Shown piece by piece: positions 1-8,848 of a stretch of 64,000 nt of DNA; positions within the stretch are counted from its first letter, which is position 1; every line of letters starts with the position of its first letter. A program made the translations under genes and the position numbers. Origin of the DNA: Micromonospora sp. CCTCC AA 2012012. GTDB taxonomy: Bacteria; Actinomycetota; Actinomycetes; Mycobacteriales; Micromonosporaceae. The notes under the pieces are model-generated. The model had not been told where the DNA came from, did not search any database, and saw only the letters and a list, made by a program, of their open reading frames with translations. Location of the stretch: the NCBI RefSeq assembly GCF_040499845.1, contig NZ_CP159342.1, forward strand, positions 3,658,001 through 3,722,000, read 5' to 3'.

Positions 1-393
1 GCGCTGATCGCGCTGGTGCTCTACACCGCCGCGTTCGTCTGCGAGGCGCTGCGCTCCGGGGTCAACGCGGTGCCGCCCGGCCAGGCGGAGGCGGCCCGTT
101 CGCTCGGCCTGACCTTCGGCCAGAACCTGCGCCACGTGGTCCTGCCGCAGTCCTGGAAGGCCTCGATCGTGCCGCTCGGCTCGGTCATCATCGCGATGAT
201 CAAGAATTCCGCGCTGATCGGCTTCTTCGGGGTGGTCGGTGACCTCTCCCAGACCGCCGACCAGCTCACCTCCGCCGAGGGCTACGCCTTCATCCCGGTC
301 GCCATCGGCATCTCCATCGGCTACCTGATCATGACGGTGCCGCTGGGCGCCCTGCTCGACCGGATCGAGAAGCGACAGGCGGTGGCCCGATGA
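1..393 (+). CDS. gluC: Glutamate/polar amino acid ABC transporter permease, 5' truncated by the window
   Basis: Inner-membrane permease of a polar amino acid ABC importer. Only the last 130 codons are present because the gene enters from the left edge, and the reading frame is open from base 1. The conserved EAA loop that docks on the ATPase is visible (EAARSLGLTFGQNLRHVVLPQ), followed by hydrophobic segments and a basic C-terminus. The stop overlaps the ATG of the next permease in an ATGA arrangement, so the two are translationally coupled. The gluC name rests on the pairing with a second permease and on the position next to the rny-recX-recA block, as in other actinobacteria. The binding protein and ATPase genes would lie to the left and are not visible, so the exact substrate is inferred. 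Confidence 0.85.
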   Translation, partial: ALIALVLYTAAFVCEALRSGVNAVPPGQAEAARSLGLTFGQNLRHVVLPQSWKASIVPLGSVIIAMIKNSALIGFFGVVGDLSQTADQLTSAEGYAFIPVAIGISIGYLIMTVPLGALLDRIEKRQAVAR

Positions 394-1361
394 GTCAGCA
401 GACCAGCGTCCTCTACGACGTCCCCGGCCCCCGCCAGCGCCGGATCACCCTGATCAGCAGCATCGTCGCCACGGTGGTGGTGCTGATCGGCGCGTACTTC
501 CTGGTCTATCGGCCGCTGGCCGACAAGGGCCAGTTCTCCATGCAGCTGTGGGGGCCGCTGGTCGACCCCTCCAACGAGAACTTCAGCCAGGTCTGGGATC
601 GGATCGGCACCGGCTTCAAGAACACGCTGATCGCGGCGGCGCTGGCCATCCTCGCCTCGCTGCTGGTCGGCACCGCGCTCGCCGTGCTGCGCATCCAGCT
701 CAAGAGCCTCACCCGGCGGCGCTTCACCGGGCTGGCCACGCCGGTGGCGTACCTGCTGCGCGGGCTGAGCTGGCTGCTCTCGGCGGTCACCCGGGCCTGC
801 GTCGAGGTGTTCCGCGGCCTGCCGGTGGTCATCACCATCTTCTTCGTCGCCCGGGGCTTCCCCGAGTTCGGCATCTCGATGGACACGCTCTGGTACCTGG
901 TCATCGGCCTGACCGTCTACAACTCGGTGGTCATCGCGGAGATCCTCCGCTCCGGCATGGAAGGACTCCCCGGCGGGCAGGCCGAGGCCGCCGCCGCGAT
1001 CGGGCTCTCCCCGCTCCAGACCACCCGCATGATCCTGCTGCCGCAGTCCTTCCGGATCATGCTGCCGGCGCTGATCAGCCAGCTGGTCGTGGTGCTCAAG
1101 GACACCTCGCTGGGCTTCATCATCAGCTACGAGGAGACGCTCAACATCGGCAAGCAGATCATCGGCGTGCTGGGCAACCCGATCCAGGTCTACGTGGTGA
1201 TCGCGGTGCTCTTCATCCTGGTGAACTACTCGCTGTCGAAGCTGGCCCAGTACCTCCAGCGCCGACTCTCCCGCGGTCGCAGGAGCGCCGGGACCCCGGC
1301 GGCGGTCGCGCCGCCCGCCGCGCTCATGTCCCAGTCGGAGAGCAACGGCGTGACCCCCTGA
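390..1361 (+). CDS. gluD: Glutamate/polar amino acid ABC transporter permease
   Basis: A 323-residue second permease of the same importer. It has an N-terminal cytoplasmic tail, a transmembrane segment near residues 17-35, a long periplasmic loop, and then the usual permease core. The EAA motif is near residues 195-215 (EAAAAIGLSPLQTTRMILLPQ), and the core contains the FRGLP signature typical of the HisM/GluD group. The ATG at 390 overlaps the upstream stop (ATGA), which supports this start and a shared transcript. A strong hairpin follows the stop and ends the operon. The C-terminal 40 residues are rich in Arg, Ala and Pro and are probably a disordered cytoplasmic tail. Family assignment is firm; glutamate specificity is inferred from gene order. 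Confidence 0.87.
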   Translation: MSQQTSVLYDVPGPRQRRITLISSIVATVVVLIGAYFLVYRPLADKGQFSMQLWGPLVDPSNENFSQVWDRIGTGFKNTLIAAALAILASLLVGTALAVLRIQLKSLTRRRFTGLATPVAYLLRGLSWLLSAVTRACVEVFRGLPVVITIFFVARGFPEFGISMDTLWYLVIGLTVYNSVVIAEILRSGMEGLPGGQAEAAAAIGLSPLQTTRMILLPQSFRIMLPALISQLVVVLKDTSLGFIISYEETLNIGKQIIGVLGNPIQVYVVIAVLFILVNYSLSKLAQYLQRRLSRGRRSAGTPAAVAPPAALMSQSESNGVTP

Positions 1362-1384
1362 TCCCGCCGCTGCCGACAACGCGT

Positions 1385-1420
1385 CGAAGGGCCGGCCCGG
1401 AACACCGGGCCGGCCCTTCG
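1385..1420. terminator. Bidirectional intrinsic terminator between gluD and rny
   Basis: A perfect 16-bp GC-rich stem (1385-1400 pairs with 1405-1420) closes on a 4-base AACA loop. It lies between the stops of two convergent genes, so it probably ends transcripts from both sides. There is no T-run, as is common for actinobacterial terminators. Confidence 0.85.
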
Positions 1421-1430
1421 CGTACGTGCG

Positions 1431-3197
1431 TCAGCGGGCGATCTCGGTGACCCTCGACTCGCGGACCACGGTGACCCGGATCTGACCCGGATAGGTCAGC
1501 TCCTCCTCGATCTGCTTGGCCACGTCCCGGGCGAGGACCGCCGCGCCGATGTCGTCCACGTCGTCCGGCTTGACCATCACCCGGATCTCCCGGCCCGCCT
1601 GCATCGCGAAGACCTTCTCCACGCCGAGCTTGCCGGCGGCGATCTCCTCGATCCGCTCCAGCCGCTTCACGTACGCCTCGAGGCTCTCCCGCCGCGCCCC
1701 CGGCCGCCCGCCCGAACAGGCGTCGGACGCCTGGGTGAGGACCGCCTCGACGGTCTGCGGCGGCACCTCGTTGTGGTGCGCCTCGATGGCGTGGACGACG
1801 TCCTCGCTCTCGCCGTACTTGCGGGCCAGGTCGGCGCCGATGATCGCGTGGCTCCCCTCCACCTCGTGGGTGAGCGCCTTGCCGATGTCGTGCAGGAACG
1901 CGCACCGCTTGATCGTCGCCACGTCCAGCCGCAGCTCGGCGGCCATCGTGCCGGCGATGTGCGCGGTCTCCACCAGGTGCTTGAGCACGTTCTGCCCGTA
2001 CGACGTCCGGTAGCGCAGCCGGCCCAGCAGGGTGACCAGCTCCGGGTGGATCTCGGTGATGCCCACCTCGACCAGGGCGTCCTCGGCGGCCCGGTGGCAC
2101 AGCTGGTCCACCTCGTACCGCGCGAGGTCATAGACCTCCTCGATCCGGTGCGGGTGGATCCGCCCGTCGAGGACCAGCTTCTCCAGGGTGAGCCGGCCGA
2201 CCTCCCGGCGGACCGGGTCGAAGCAGGACAGCAGCACCGCCTCGGGGGTGTCGTCGATGATCAGGTTGACCCCGGTCACCGACTCGAAGGCGCGGATGTT
2301 GCGCCCCTCCCGGCCGATGATCCGCCCCTTCATCTCGTCGCCCGGCAGGTGCAGGACGCTGACCACGCTCTCCGCGGTCTGCTCGCTGGCCACCCGCTGG
2401 ATGGCGTCGACCACGATGTGCCGGGCCCGCTGCTCGGCCGTGTTGCGGGCGTCGGACTCGATGTCCCGCACCAGCAGCGCGGCCTCCCGCTTGGCCTGAC
2501 CCTCGATCGCCTCGATCAGCTCGGACCGGGCCGCGTCGGCGGTCAGCCCGGCCACCCGCTCCAGCTCGCGGCGGCGCTGCTCCTCCGCCTCGCTGACCGC
2601 CCGCTCCCGCTCCACCAGCGCGCTCTCCCGCGCGGCCAGCGCGGCGCTGGCGGCGGTGAGCTGCCGTTCCCGCTCGGCGAACCGCTCGACCTCCTCGGTG
2701 TGCAGCCGCTCCCGCTCGTCCATCCGGGCGGCCCGCCGCTCCACCTCCGCGGCCTGCTCCCGGGTGGTCGCCGCCAGGACGGCCACCTCCCGCTCGCCAC
2801 TGCGCCGGGCGGTGGTGCGCAACTGCTCGGCGTCGGCCTCGGCCTGCTTGTGGGCCCGTTCCAGGATGGTGTCCGCCTCGGCCCGCGCGTCGTCGAGGAC
2901 CCGCCGGGCCTCCGCCCGGGCCGCCTTCGCCTCCGCCTTAGCGGCAGCCGCCTCGGTACGCGCCGCCGCGGCGGCCGACTTCGCCACGTCGATGGTGCTG
3001 TTCGCCTCGTCGGCGGCGCTGCGCAGCGCGGCCAGCGACTGCTCCTGCCGATCCTTCTCGGCGATGAACGCCGGGTCCTCGGGGGCCGGCGCCACGCTGA
3101 TCCGGCGCAACGTCCGGACGCCGACCAGGACGGCGCCGACCACCACCACGGCCAGGATCAGCACCACGGCGAGGATGACGACGTCGAAGGCGTTCAT
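1431..3197 (-). CDS. rny: Ribonuclease Y
   Basis: Membrane-anchored endoribonuclease that starts mRNA decay. The 588-residue protein has an N-terminal transmembrane helix (about residues 5-28), a long charged coiled coil (about 40-260), a KH RNA-binding domain (GRIIGREGRN, 291-300) and an HD phosphohydrolase domain with FLHDIGK at 434-440 (metal ligands H436 and D437). The order TM-coiled coil-KH-HD is diagnostic. The frame stays open upstream to 3359, but that extension is a low-complexity Arg-rich translation of a 63-bp DNA repeat. The ATG at 3197 is preceded by GGAG at good spacing and puts the TM helix at the N-terminus, so it was chosen. It is convergent with gluD. Confidence 0.93.
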   Translation of the reverse strand: MNAFDVVILAVVLILAVVVVGAVLVGVRTLRRISVAPAPEDPAFIAEKDRQEQSLAALRSAADEANSTIDVAKSAAAAARTEAAAAKAEAKAARAEARRVLDDARAEADTILERAHKQAEADAEQLRTTARRSGEREVAVLAATTREQAAEVERRAARMDERERLHTEEVERFAERERQLTAASAALAARESALVERERAVSEAEEQRRRELERVAGLTADAARSELIEAIEGQAKREAALLVRDIESDARNTAEQRARHIVVDAIQRVASEQTAESVVSVLHLPGDEMKGRIIGREGRNIRAFESVTGVNLIIDDTPEAVLLSCFDPVRREVGRLTLEKLVLDGRIHPHRIEEVYDLARYEVDQLCHRAAEDALVEVGITEIHPELVTLLGRLRYRTSYGQNVLKHLVETAHIAGTMAAELRLDVATIKRCAFLHDIGKALTHEVEGSHAIIGADLARKYGESEDVVHAIEAHHNEVPPQTVEAVLTQASDACSGGRPGARRESLEAYVKRLERIEEIAAGKLGVEKVFAMQAGREIRVMVKPDDVDDIGAAVLARDVAKQIEEELTYPGQIRVTVVRESRVTEIAR

Positions 3198-3214
3198 GCC
3201 GCCACTCCGAGGGC

Positions 3215-3350
3215 GGCGCCGACCGGCATGCCCGCCGCGACGGCGATCCTGCTCCCGACGGCGGACGGCCGGCTCGCGGCGCCGACCGGCATGCCCGCCG
3301 CGACGGCGATCCTGCTCCCGACGGCGGACGGCCGGCTCGCGGCGCCGACC
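3215..3350. repeat. 63-bp direct tandem repeat (about 2.15 copies) upstream of rny
   Basis: Two perfect 63-bp units (3215-3277 and 3278-3340) and the first 10 bases of a third sit directly upstream of the RNase Y start. Because 63 is a multiple of three the repeat keeps the rny frame open, which produces a false N-terminal extension of 21-residue repeats. It lies in the rny 5' region and could affect its leader RNA. Confidence 0.9.
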
Positions 3351-4144
3351 CGCTCGCACGTCGTGGCAGCGGCCTCGCCCGCGTCGGCGGCGAAGACGCG
3401 TGCGCCGCTGGGCCGGGGCGGCGACGACCGGCCGGGCGCGTGTGGAAGACCGCCGGTGAACCTGTGCCGCCCCGCCATGGCCGCCTCCCCTGAACGTCGA
3501 CGCCGCGGGGCCCCTGCCGATGGGCAGGAACCCGCGGCTCTGGTCGCCCGACCGGAGCGGCTGGCCGTGGATAGCTTTCCATCGGCGGTGCCCTGCACGG
3601 GCATCGCCGAAGACCGGGTGCAGTTGTCGGCCGACCCCGGACCGACCGGTCCGGAGCTGCCGTCAAGGGCCGGTGTAGCTGGCCAAAGTGATGCTGTTCT
3701 GTTACGCGATCTATGTTGTGCGCTTAGCCTGCGCTGGTCGGGCAAAGTGAACCTGTATGGCGAGGCTAGGTCGCCGGAGGCGGTTCGGTCAAGAACTCAT
3801 GATCAAACCACCCGGACGGAGAGAAGTTGAGCCGTCACCCGGAGGTGATGGCATGCCGGACACCAATAGACAAAGGGGCCCGCGCATCCATCCCCGGGTC
3901 GACTCCGCGACCTGCTCAGCGCCGCAGCGCGTGCCGCGCCCCGCCCGCTCCCCCGAGCGGCTGAGCCGGCCCGGCCCGGCCCGGCCCCATGATCCTCTGC
4001 ACGTGACGGCACTTCGCACCGGCGTGTCGATGCCTCCCGGCGCAAACGATCACTGTCACCGGCGGACGCCGCGCATCGCGCGGGGCGGACGGTCCGCGGC
4101 GGTCCTGGCGGAAATCGGCCCTGGGGAGGGCCGGCGAGGGGGGG
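3351..4144. other. Gene-poor intergenic stretch between rny and recX
   Basis: About 0.8 kb with no ORF that matches a family I recognise. Part of it (about 3680-3830) is clearly lower in GC than its surroundings and holds the 8-mer CAAAGTGA twice, 60 bp apart (3683 and 3743). A consensus ribosome-binding site (GGAGGTGAT, 3841-3849) is followed by an ATG at 3853, but the downstream ORF runs into antisense recX and has noncoding-like composition. The promoter for rny is expected here. No tRNA or terminator was identified. Confidence 0.5.
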
Positions 4145-4834
4145 TCAGGGGCGGTGGTCGGGGTCGTTCTCGGCGTCGGCGAGGGCGTCGGCGTCGATCT
4201 GGTCGGCGAACTCGGCCGCCTCGGCGCTCTGCGCGGCCAGGGCGTCCTTCACCGCACGGATCGCCACGCCCGGCGGATAGCCCTTGCGGGCGAGCATGGC
4301 GACCAGCCGGCGGAACACCGCGTCCGGCTCGCCCCGGGCCGAGCGCAGCTTCCGCTCCACCAGGGCGCGGGCGGTCTCCGCCTCGGTCTCCTCGTCCAAC
4401 TCGTCGAGGGCCTCGCTGGCCACCTCGCCGTCCACGCCGCGCTGGCGCAGCTCGTTGGCGAGCGCCCGCCGGGCCAGCCCTCGGCCGGAGTGCCGACTGG
4501 CGACCCAGGCGCGGGCGAAGGCGGCGTCGTCGATGATGCCGACCTCGTCGTACCGGTCGAGCACCTCGGCCGAGACCTCGTCGGAGATGCCCCGCTTGGC
4601 GAGCGCGCCGGCCAGCTCGGCCCGGGTACGCGGCCGGACCGCGAGCTGCCGCAGGCAGATCTCCCGGGCCACCTCGGACTCGTCACGGGGTGGCGCGGGG
4701 GTCGTCGCCTCCGGGTCGGTCTCGTCGGACCGGCCACGGCGCCCGCGACGGGGGCGAGGGGTGGTGTTGTCGTCACCCGCCCGGGGCGGACTGGCATCCC
4801 AGCCCCGCCCCGTGCGGGCGCGTCGTCCTGCCAC
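4145..4834 (-). CDS. recX: Recombination regulator RecX
   Basis: Inhibitor of RecA filament activity. The 229-residue protein starts with about 60 charged, Pro- and Arg-rich residues, then shows the three-helix RecX repeats (for example LAVRPRTRAELAGALAKRG, and FARAWVASRHSGRGLARRAL in the middle). It begins at a GTG 16 bp after the recA stop, so it is almost certainly cotranscribed with recA. The acidic tail of about 25 residues is typical of actinobacterial RecX. The product name follows from both sequence and position. Confidence 0.9.
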   Translation of the reverse strand: MAGRRARTGRGWDASPPRAGDDNTTPRPRRGRRGRSDETDPEATTPAPPRDESEVAREICLRQLAVRPRTRAELAGALAKRGISDEVSAEVLDRYDEVGIIDDAAFARAWVASRHSGRGLARRALANELRQRGVDGEVASEALDELDEETEAETARALVERKLRSARGEPDAVFRRLVAMLARKGYPPGVAIRAVKDALAAQSAEAAEFADQIDADALADAENDPDHRP

Positions 4835-4850
4835 TGATCAGCCGGACCGG

Positions 4851-5897
4851 TCAGAAGTCGACCGGCGGCAGCTCCGGGCCACCGGCGGCGTCGCCCGCGC
4901 CGACCCCGACGCCGAGCTTCTCCAGGATCTTCTTCTCGATCTCGGCGGCCACGTCCGGGTTCTCCTTGAGGAACTCCCGGGCCTTCTCCTTGCCCTGGCC
5001 GAGCTGGTCGCCGTCGTACGTGTACCAGGCGCCGGACTTGCGGATGATCGCCTGCTCCACGCCGACGTCGATCAGGGAGCCCTCGCGGGAGATGCCCTTG
5101 CCGTACATGATGTCGAACTCGGCCTGCTTGAACGGCGCGGCCACCTTGTTCTTCACGACCTTGACCCGGGTGCGGTTACCGACCACGTCGGTGCCGTCCT
5201 TGAGGCTCTCGATGCGGCGCACGTCGAGCCGGACCGAGGCGTAGAACTTCAGGGCCCGACCACCGGTGGTGGTCTCCGGGCTGCCGAACATCACGCCGAT
5301 CTTCTCGCGGAGCTGGTTGATGAAGATCGCCGTGGTGCCGGTGTTGTTGAGCACACCGGTGATCTTCCGCAGCGCCTGGCTCATCAGCCGGGCCTGGAGA
5401 CCCACGTGGCTGTCGCCCATCTCGCCCTCGATCTCGGCGCGCGGCACCAGCGCGGCGACCGAGTCGATCACGATGATGTCGAGCGCGCCGGAGCGGACCA
5501 GCATGTCGACGATCTCCAGCGCCTGCTCGCCGGTGTCCGGCTGGGAGACCAACAGGGCGTCGGTGTCCACGCCGAGGGCCTTGGCGTAGTCCGGGTCGAG
5601 CGCGTGCTCGGCGTCGACGAAGGCGGCGATGCCGCCGGCCCGCTGGGCATTGGCCACCGCGTGCAGGGCGACCGTGGTCTTACCGCTGGACTCGGGACCG
5701 TAGACCTCGACGACCCGGCCCCGGGGCAGACCGCCCACGCCGAGCGCCACGTCGAGGGCGATGGAGCCGGTCGGGATGACGGAGGTCTGGACGACCGGAC
5801 GCTCCCCCAGCCGCATCACCGAGCCCTTGCCGAACTGCTTGTCGATCTGAGCGAGAGCAAGGTCGAGTGCCTTCTCCCGGTCGGGCCCTGCGGCCAT
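4851..5897 (-). CDS. recA: Recombinase RecA
   Basis: Strand-exchange recombinase and SOS co-protease. The 348-residue protein has the Walker A motif GPESSGKT at 67-74, the polymerisation and core ATPase segments, and the C-terminal region of typical length. No intein is present. The open frame extends to 6053, but that region contains promoter elements and the canonical N-terminus ([20 protein letters not shown]) begins at the ATG at 5897, with AGGGG just upstream. recX follows 16 bp downstream. Two damage-responsive control elements lie upstream (PafBC-type promoter at 5953-5976, LexA-box-like site at 6031-6044). Confidence 0.97.
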   Translation of the reverse strand: MAAGPDREKALDLALAQIDKQFGKGSVMRLGERPVVQTSVIPTGSIALDVALGVGGLPRGRVVEVYGPESSGKTTVALHAVANAQRAGGIAAFVDAEHALDPDYAKALGVDTDALLVSQPDTGEQALEIVDMLVRSGALDIIVIDSVAALVPRAEIEGEMGDSHVGLQARLMSQALRKITGVLNNTGTTAIFINQLREKIGVMFGSPETTTGGRALKFYASVRLDVRRIESLKDGTDVVGNRTRVKVVKNKVAAPFKQAEFDIMYGKGISREGSLIDVGVEQAIIRKSGAWYTYDGDQLGQGKEKAREFLKENPDVAAEIEKKILEKLGVGVGAGDAAGGPELPPVDF

Positions 5898-5952
5898 GTT
5901 TGCCACCCCTGCCTTCGCCGGCGTCTTTCCTGAGCTTCGCGTCACGCGGGAC

Positions 5953-5976
5953 ACGCTAGGCGCTGGGTCCGACAGA
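5953..5976 (-). promoter_or_regulatory. PafBC-type (RecA-NDp) promoter of recA
   Basis: Read on the minus strand this shows TGTCGG in the upstream half and TAGCGT as the -10. The spacing fits the actinobacterial RecA-independent damage promoter consensus (TTGTCRGTG-N8-TANNNT). The TGTC core and the full -10 pattern match, while three outer upstream positions differ. It lies 55 bp upstream of the recA ATG. Confidence 0.6.
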
Positions 5977-6030
5977 AAACCAGCCGACGGGCCGTGAGCT
6001 GTGGACGAGCACCCCGCTGTGGACAATAGC

Positions 6031-6044
6031 CGAACAGGTGTACG
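6031..6044. promoter_or_regulatory. LexA box-like operator upstream of recA
   Basis: CGAACAGGTGTACG matches the actinobacterial SOS box pattern CGAAC-N4-GTTCG with one mismatch in the right arm. It lies between the DUF3046 stop and recA, about 135 bp upstream of the recA start, which suits a second, LexA-controlled promoter. Confidence 0.6.
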
Positions 6045-6082
6045 ACTCGGCAACCGACACGCGGAAGCAGCGAAAGAGCTGC

Positions 6083-6283
6083 TCAGCGCAGCCGGGCCGG
6101 GACCCGGTCGGGATAGGCGGCGCAGACCGCCCGCCAGACGACGTGGGTCTGCTCACCCGCGCGCAGCGCCTGCTCGACGGTCCGCCCGCCGAGTTGCGAC
6201 AGCACCTGGTCGCTGGCGATGCTGGCCGCGTAGCCCGGCCCGAACGCCTCCTCCAGCCGCGCCCAGAAGTCGGTCAGCCGCAC
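6083..6283 (-). CDS. DUF3046 domain-containing protein
   Basis: A 66-residue protein that matches DUF3046 over its whole length (starts [19 protein letters not shown], with a central conserved [13 protein letters not shown]). The family is restricted to actinobacteria, usually sits beside recA, and has no assigned function. The GTG at 6283 lies 4 bp downstream of the MFS gene stop, so it may be transcribed with that gene. The window shows it upstream of recA in the same direction, with the recA control sites in the spacer between. A role in DNA repair is suggested only by neighbourhood. Confidence 0.88.
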   Translation of the reverse strand: MRLTDFWARLEEAFGPGYAASIASDQVLSQLGGRTVEQALRAGEQTHVVWRAVCAAYPDRVPARLR

Positions 6284-6287
6284 GTGA

Positions 6288-7586
6288 TCAGTCCTCCTCG
6301 TCGGGCCCCCGTCCGGGCACCGGACGCAACGCTAGCGCCACCAGGGGCACGGTGGCGATCGCCGCGAGCAGGGTCAGCGTCGGATACCCGGCGAGCTGCA
6401 TCACCAACCCGGCGAGCGCGCCCGCGCCCGCCCCGGCCAGCCCCATCACCAGGTCGGAGAGCCCCTGCACGGCGGGACGGGCGGCGGTCGGGACCGACTC
6501 GGACAGCAGCGTCGAGCCGGCCACCATCGTCCCCGACCAGCCCAGGCCCAGCAGGAACAGGCCGACCGAGAGCAGCGGCGTGTGGTGCCCCGCGGTGCCG
6601 GCGACCGCGCAGGCGACCAGCAGCAGCGCCAGGCCGCCGAGGATCACCGCGCGCCGGCCCAGCCGGTCGGTGAGCCAGCCCACCACCGGGGAGAGCGCGT
6701 ACATGCCGGCGATGTGCAGGCTCAGCACGAGGCCGACCACCCGCAGCACGTCCGCGTCGGAGTGGAACTCGCCGAGGCGTACCGGGGTCATCGACATCAC
6801 CGCCACCATCACCAGGTGGCCCACCGCCACCGCGGCGATGCCGAGGCGGGCCGCGGGCCGCCCGCGTACCACCTGCCAGGCCGCGCGCATCCCGGCACCG
6901 CGCCGGGCGGTCCCGGCCGGCGCGGCGACCGGCTCGGCCGCCGCCAGCCGGCGGGCGGTGAGCAGCGGGTCCGGCCGCAGCAGCGCGAAGAGGACGACCG
7001 CGGCCGTGCTGAACGCGACGGCGCTGAAGGCGAACGGGCCGGCCAGGGTGGGCAGCCCCCAGCCCCGGGTGGTCCGCTCGGCGAGCGCGGCGAAGTTCGG
7101 CGCGGCCACCGCGCCGATCGTGGTGGCCCAGACGATCAGCGAGAGTTGCCGCCCGCGCCGGGCCGGCTCGGCCAGGTCCACGGCGGTGTAGCGGGCCTGG
7201 AGGTTGGCCGCGCTGCCGCCACCGAAGAGCAGCATGCCGAGGAAGAGCAGCGGCACCGACCGGTGGGCCGCCGCGAGCACCACCAGCACCCCGCCCACCG
7301 CGCCGGTCAGGTACGCCAGCACCAGGCCGGGCCGCCGCCCCCGGGCGACCATGAGCCGGGTGACCGGCACCGCGAGCAGTGCCGTGCCGACCACTCCGCT
7401 GCTCTGCACGAACCCGGCCGTCGCGGTGCCGGCGACCCGGGCGGCCAGCAGCGCGCCCACCGAGATGCCGATGGTCACCCCGATGCCGCCGATGGTCTGC
7501 GTCGCGAAGAGCAGCCGTACGGTGCGGCGCTGGATCGGGGCGACGTCGGGCCGGGCCGGTGCCGGCGCGGTGAGGTCGGTGGACAT
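6288..7586 (-). CDS. MFS transporter
   Basis: A 432-residue major facilitator superfamily protein with about 12 hydrophobic segments. The conserved loop between helices 2 and 3 appears as TRLMVARGRRPGLV, and an equivalent second-half loop appears as GWLTDRLGRRAVI. It is likely a drug or metabolite exporter in the inner membrane; the substrate cannot be read from sequence. The ATG at 7586 was chosen because GAGGAGC lies 4 bases upstream; an upstream in-frame GTG would add 19 residues with no hydrophobic content. It is followed closely by the DUF3046 gene. No linked regulator is present. Confidence 0.85.
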   Translation of the reverse strand: MSTDLTAPAPARPDVAPIQRRTVRLLFATQTIGGIGVTIGISVGALLAARVAGTATAGFVQSSGVVGTALLAVPVTRLMVARGRRPGLVLAYLTGAVGGVLVVLAAAHRSVPLLFLGMLLFGGGSAANLQARYTAVDLAEPARRGRQLSLIVWATTIGAVAAPNFAALAERTTRGWGLPTLAGPFAFSAVAFSTAAVVLFALLRPDPLLTARRLAAAEPVAAPAGTARRGAGMRAAWQVVRGRPAARLGIAAVAVGHLVMVAVMSMTPVRLGEFHSDADVLRVVGLVLSLHIAGMYALSPVVGWLTDRLGRRAVILGGLALLLVACAVAGTAGHHTPLLSVGLFLLGLGWSGTMVAGSTLLSESVPTAARPAVQGLSDLVMGLAGAGAGALAGLVMQLAGYPTLTLLAAIATVPLVALALRPVPGRGPDEED

Positions 7587-7652
7587 CGGCGCTCCTCGGT
7601 AAGGGGTGACCCATCCTCCCGCACCCGACCGGACCGCCGGCACCCGGTTTCG

Positions 7653-8795
7653 CTACAGGCCGAGCCCCCGGCCGATGATCTCCTTCATGATCTCGGTGGT
7701 GCCGCCGTAGATGGTCTGCACCCGCCCGTCCAGCCAGGCCTTCGCCACCGGGTACTCCAGCATGAAGCCGTAGCCGCCGTGCAGCTGGAGACAGCGGTCG
7801 GCCACCTTGTTCTGCAGCTCGGTGGTCCACCACTTGGCCTTCGCCGCGTCGGTCACCGACAACCGTCCGGCGTTGAACTCGGCGACGCAGTGGTTCACGA
7901 AGGTCCGGGCGATGGTGATCTCGGTGTCCAGCTCGGCCAGGAGGAAACGGTTGTGCTGGAACGTCCCGATCGGGCGGCCGAACGCCTCCCGCGAGCGGGC
8001 GTAGTCGACGGTGACCGCGAGCAGCCGTTCCGCCGCCGCGACCGCCGCCACCGCGATGCTCAGCCGCTCCCGGGGCAGGTTGCCCATCAGGTGGTAGAAG
8101 CCGTGGTTCTCCGTGCCGATCAGGTTCTCCACCGGCACCCGGCAGTCGTCGAAGAAGAGTTCGGCGGTGTCGTTGGCCTTCAGGCCCACCTTGGCCAGCC
8201 GCCGCCCCCGGGTGAAGCCCGGCGTGCCGGTCTCCACCGCGACCAGGCTCACCCCGTGCGCCCCCTGGTCCGGCGCGGTCCGCACGACCACCACCACCAG
8301 GTCGGCCAGCTCCCCGTTGGTGATGAACGTCTTCTGCCCGTTGAGCACATAGCTGTCGCCGTCGCGGACGGCGCTGGTCCGGATGCCGGCCAGGTCGCTG
8401 CCGGCGCCCGGCTCGCTCATCGCGATCGCCGTGACCAGATCGCCCGAGCAGAAGCCGGGCAGCCAGCGCTTGCGCTGGTCGTCGGTGGTCAACTCGGTTA
8501 GGTACGGCGCGACCACGTCGTTGTGCAGGCCGAAGCCGAGGCCCGAGCAGCCGGAGGCGACGATCTCCTCGTCCAGCACCGCGTTGAAGCGGAAGTCGGG
8601 CTGCCCGCCACCGCCGAGTTCGCTGTCGACGTCCATGCCGAGCAGTCCCGCCGCGCCCGCCCTGCGCCACACCTCCCGGTCGACGATCCCGTCGGCCTCC
8701 CAACGCTCGTGGTGCGGGACGGCCTCCCGGGCCAGGAACTCCCGGCACAGGTCGCGGAACTCTTCGTGGACGGGCTCGTAGAGATGCTGCTCCAT
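7653..8795 (-). CDS. Acyl-CoA dehydrogenase, long-chain type
   Basis: FAD-dependent enzyme that introduces the alpha-beta double bond in fatty acyl-CoA. The 380 residues cover all three domains. AMSEPGAGSD (125-134), the central flavin segment and the C-terminal IYGGTTEIMKE (362-372) are typical. The C-terminal motif has YGG where medium-chain enzymes have the catalytic Glu in YEG. As in long-chain and isovaleryl types, the base is instead predicted in the helix motif PRERL, at E243. The ATG at 8795 gives the standard N-terminus; a GTG at 8819 would add eight residues. The neighbours do not form an obvious beta-oxidation operon. Confidence 0.88.
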   Translation of the reverse strand: MEQHLYEPVHEEFRDLCREFLAREAVPHHERWEADGIVDREVWRRAGAAGLLGMDVDSELGGGGQPDFRFNAVLDEEIVASGCSGLGFGLHNDVVAPYLTELTTDDQRKRWLPGFCSGDLVTAIAMSEPGAGSDLAGIRTSAVRDGDSYVLNGQKTFITNGELADLVVVVVRTAPDQGAHGVSLVAVETGTPGFTRGRRLAKVGLKANDTAELFFDDCRVPVENLIGTENHGFYHLMGNLPRERLSIAVAAVAAAERLLAVTVDYARSREAFGRPIGTFQHNRFLLAELDTEITIARTFVNHCVAEFNAGRLSVTDAAKAKWWTTELQNKVADRCLQLHGGYGFMLEYPVAKAWLDGRVQTIYGGTTEIMKEIIGRGLGL

Positions 8796-8848
8796 GCGGG
8801 CCAGTGTGGCACCGCTCACCCGCCCTGCCCAGAGCCGAGCGGGACGGG

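Noticed and set aside
3660-3830. tRNA or structured RNA gene in the lower-GC part of the rny-recX spacer
   Set aside because: No acceptor stem, T-loop GGTTCGA-type motif or consistent cloverleaf was found by eye.
3757-4536. A 259-codon gene in the recX upstream region
   Set aside because: The second half is antisense to recX and is Arg/Pro/Gly low complexity. Only the ribosome-binding site is notable, and it is listed as a finding.
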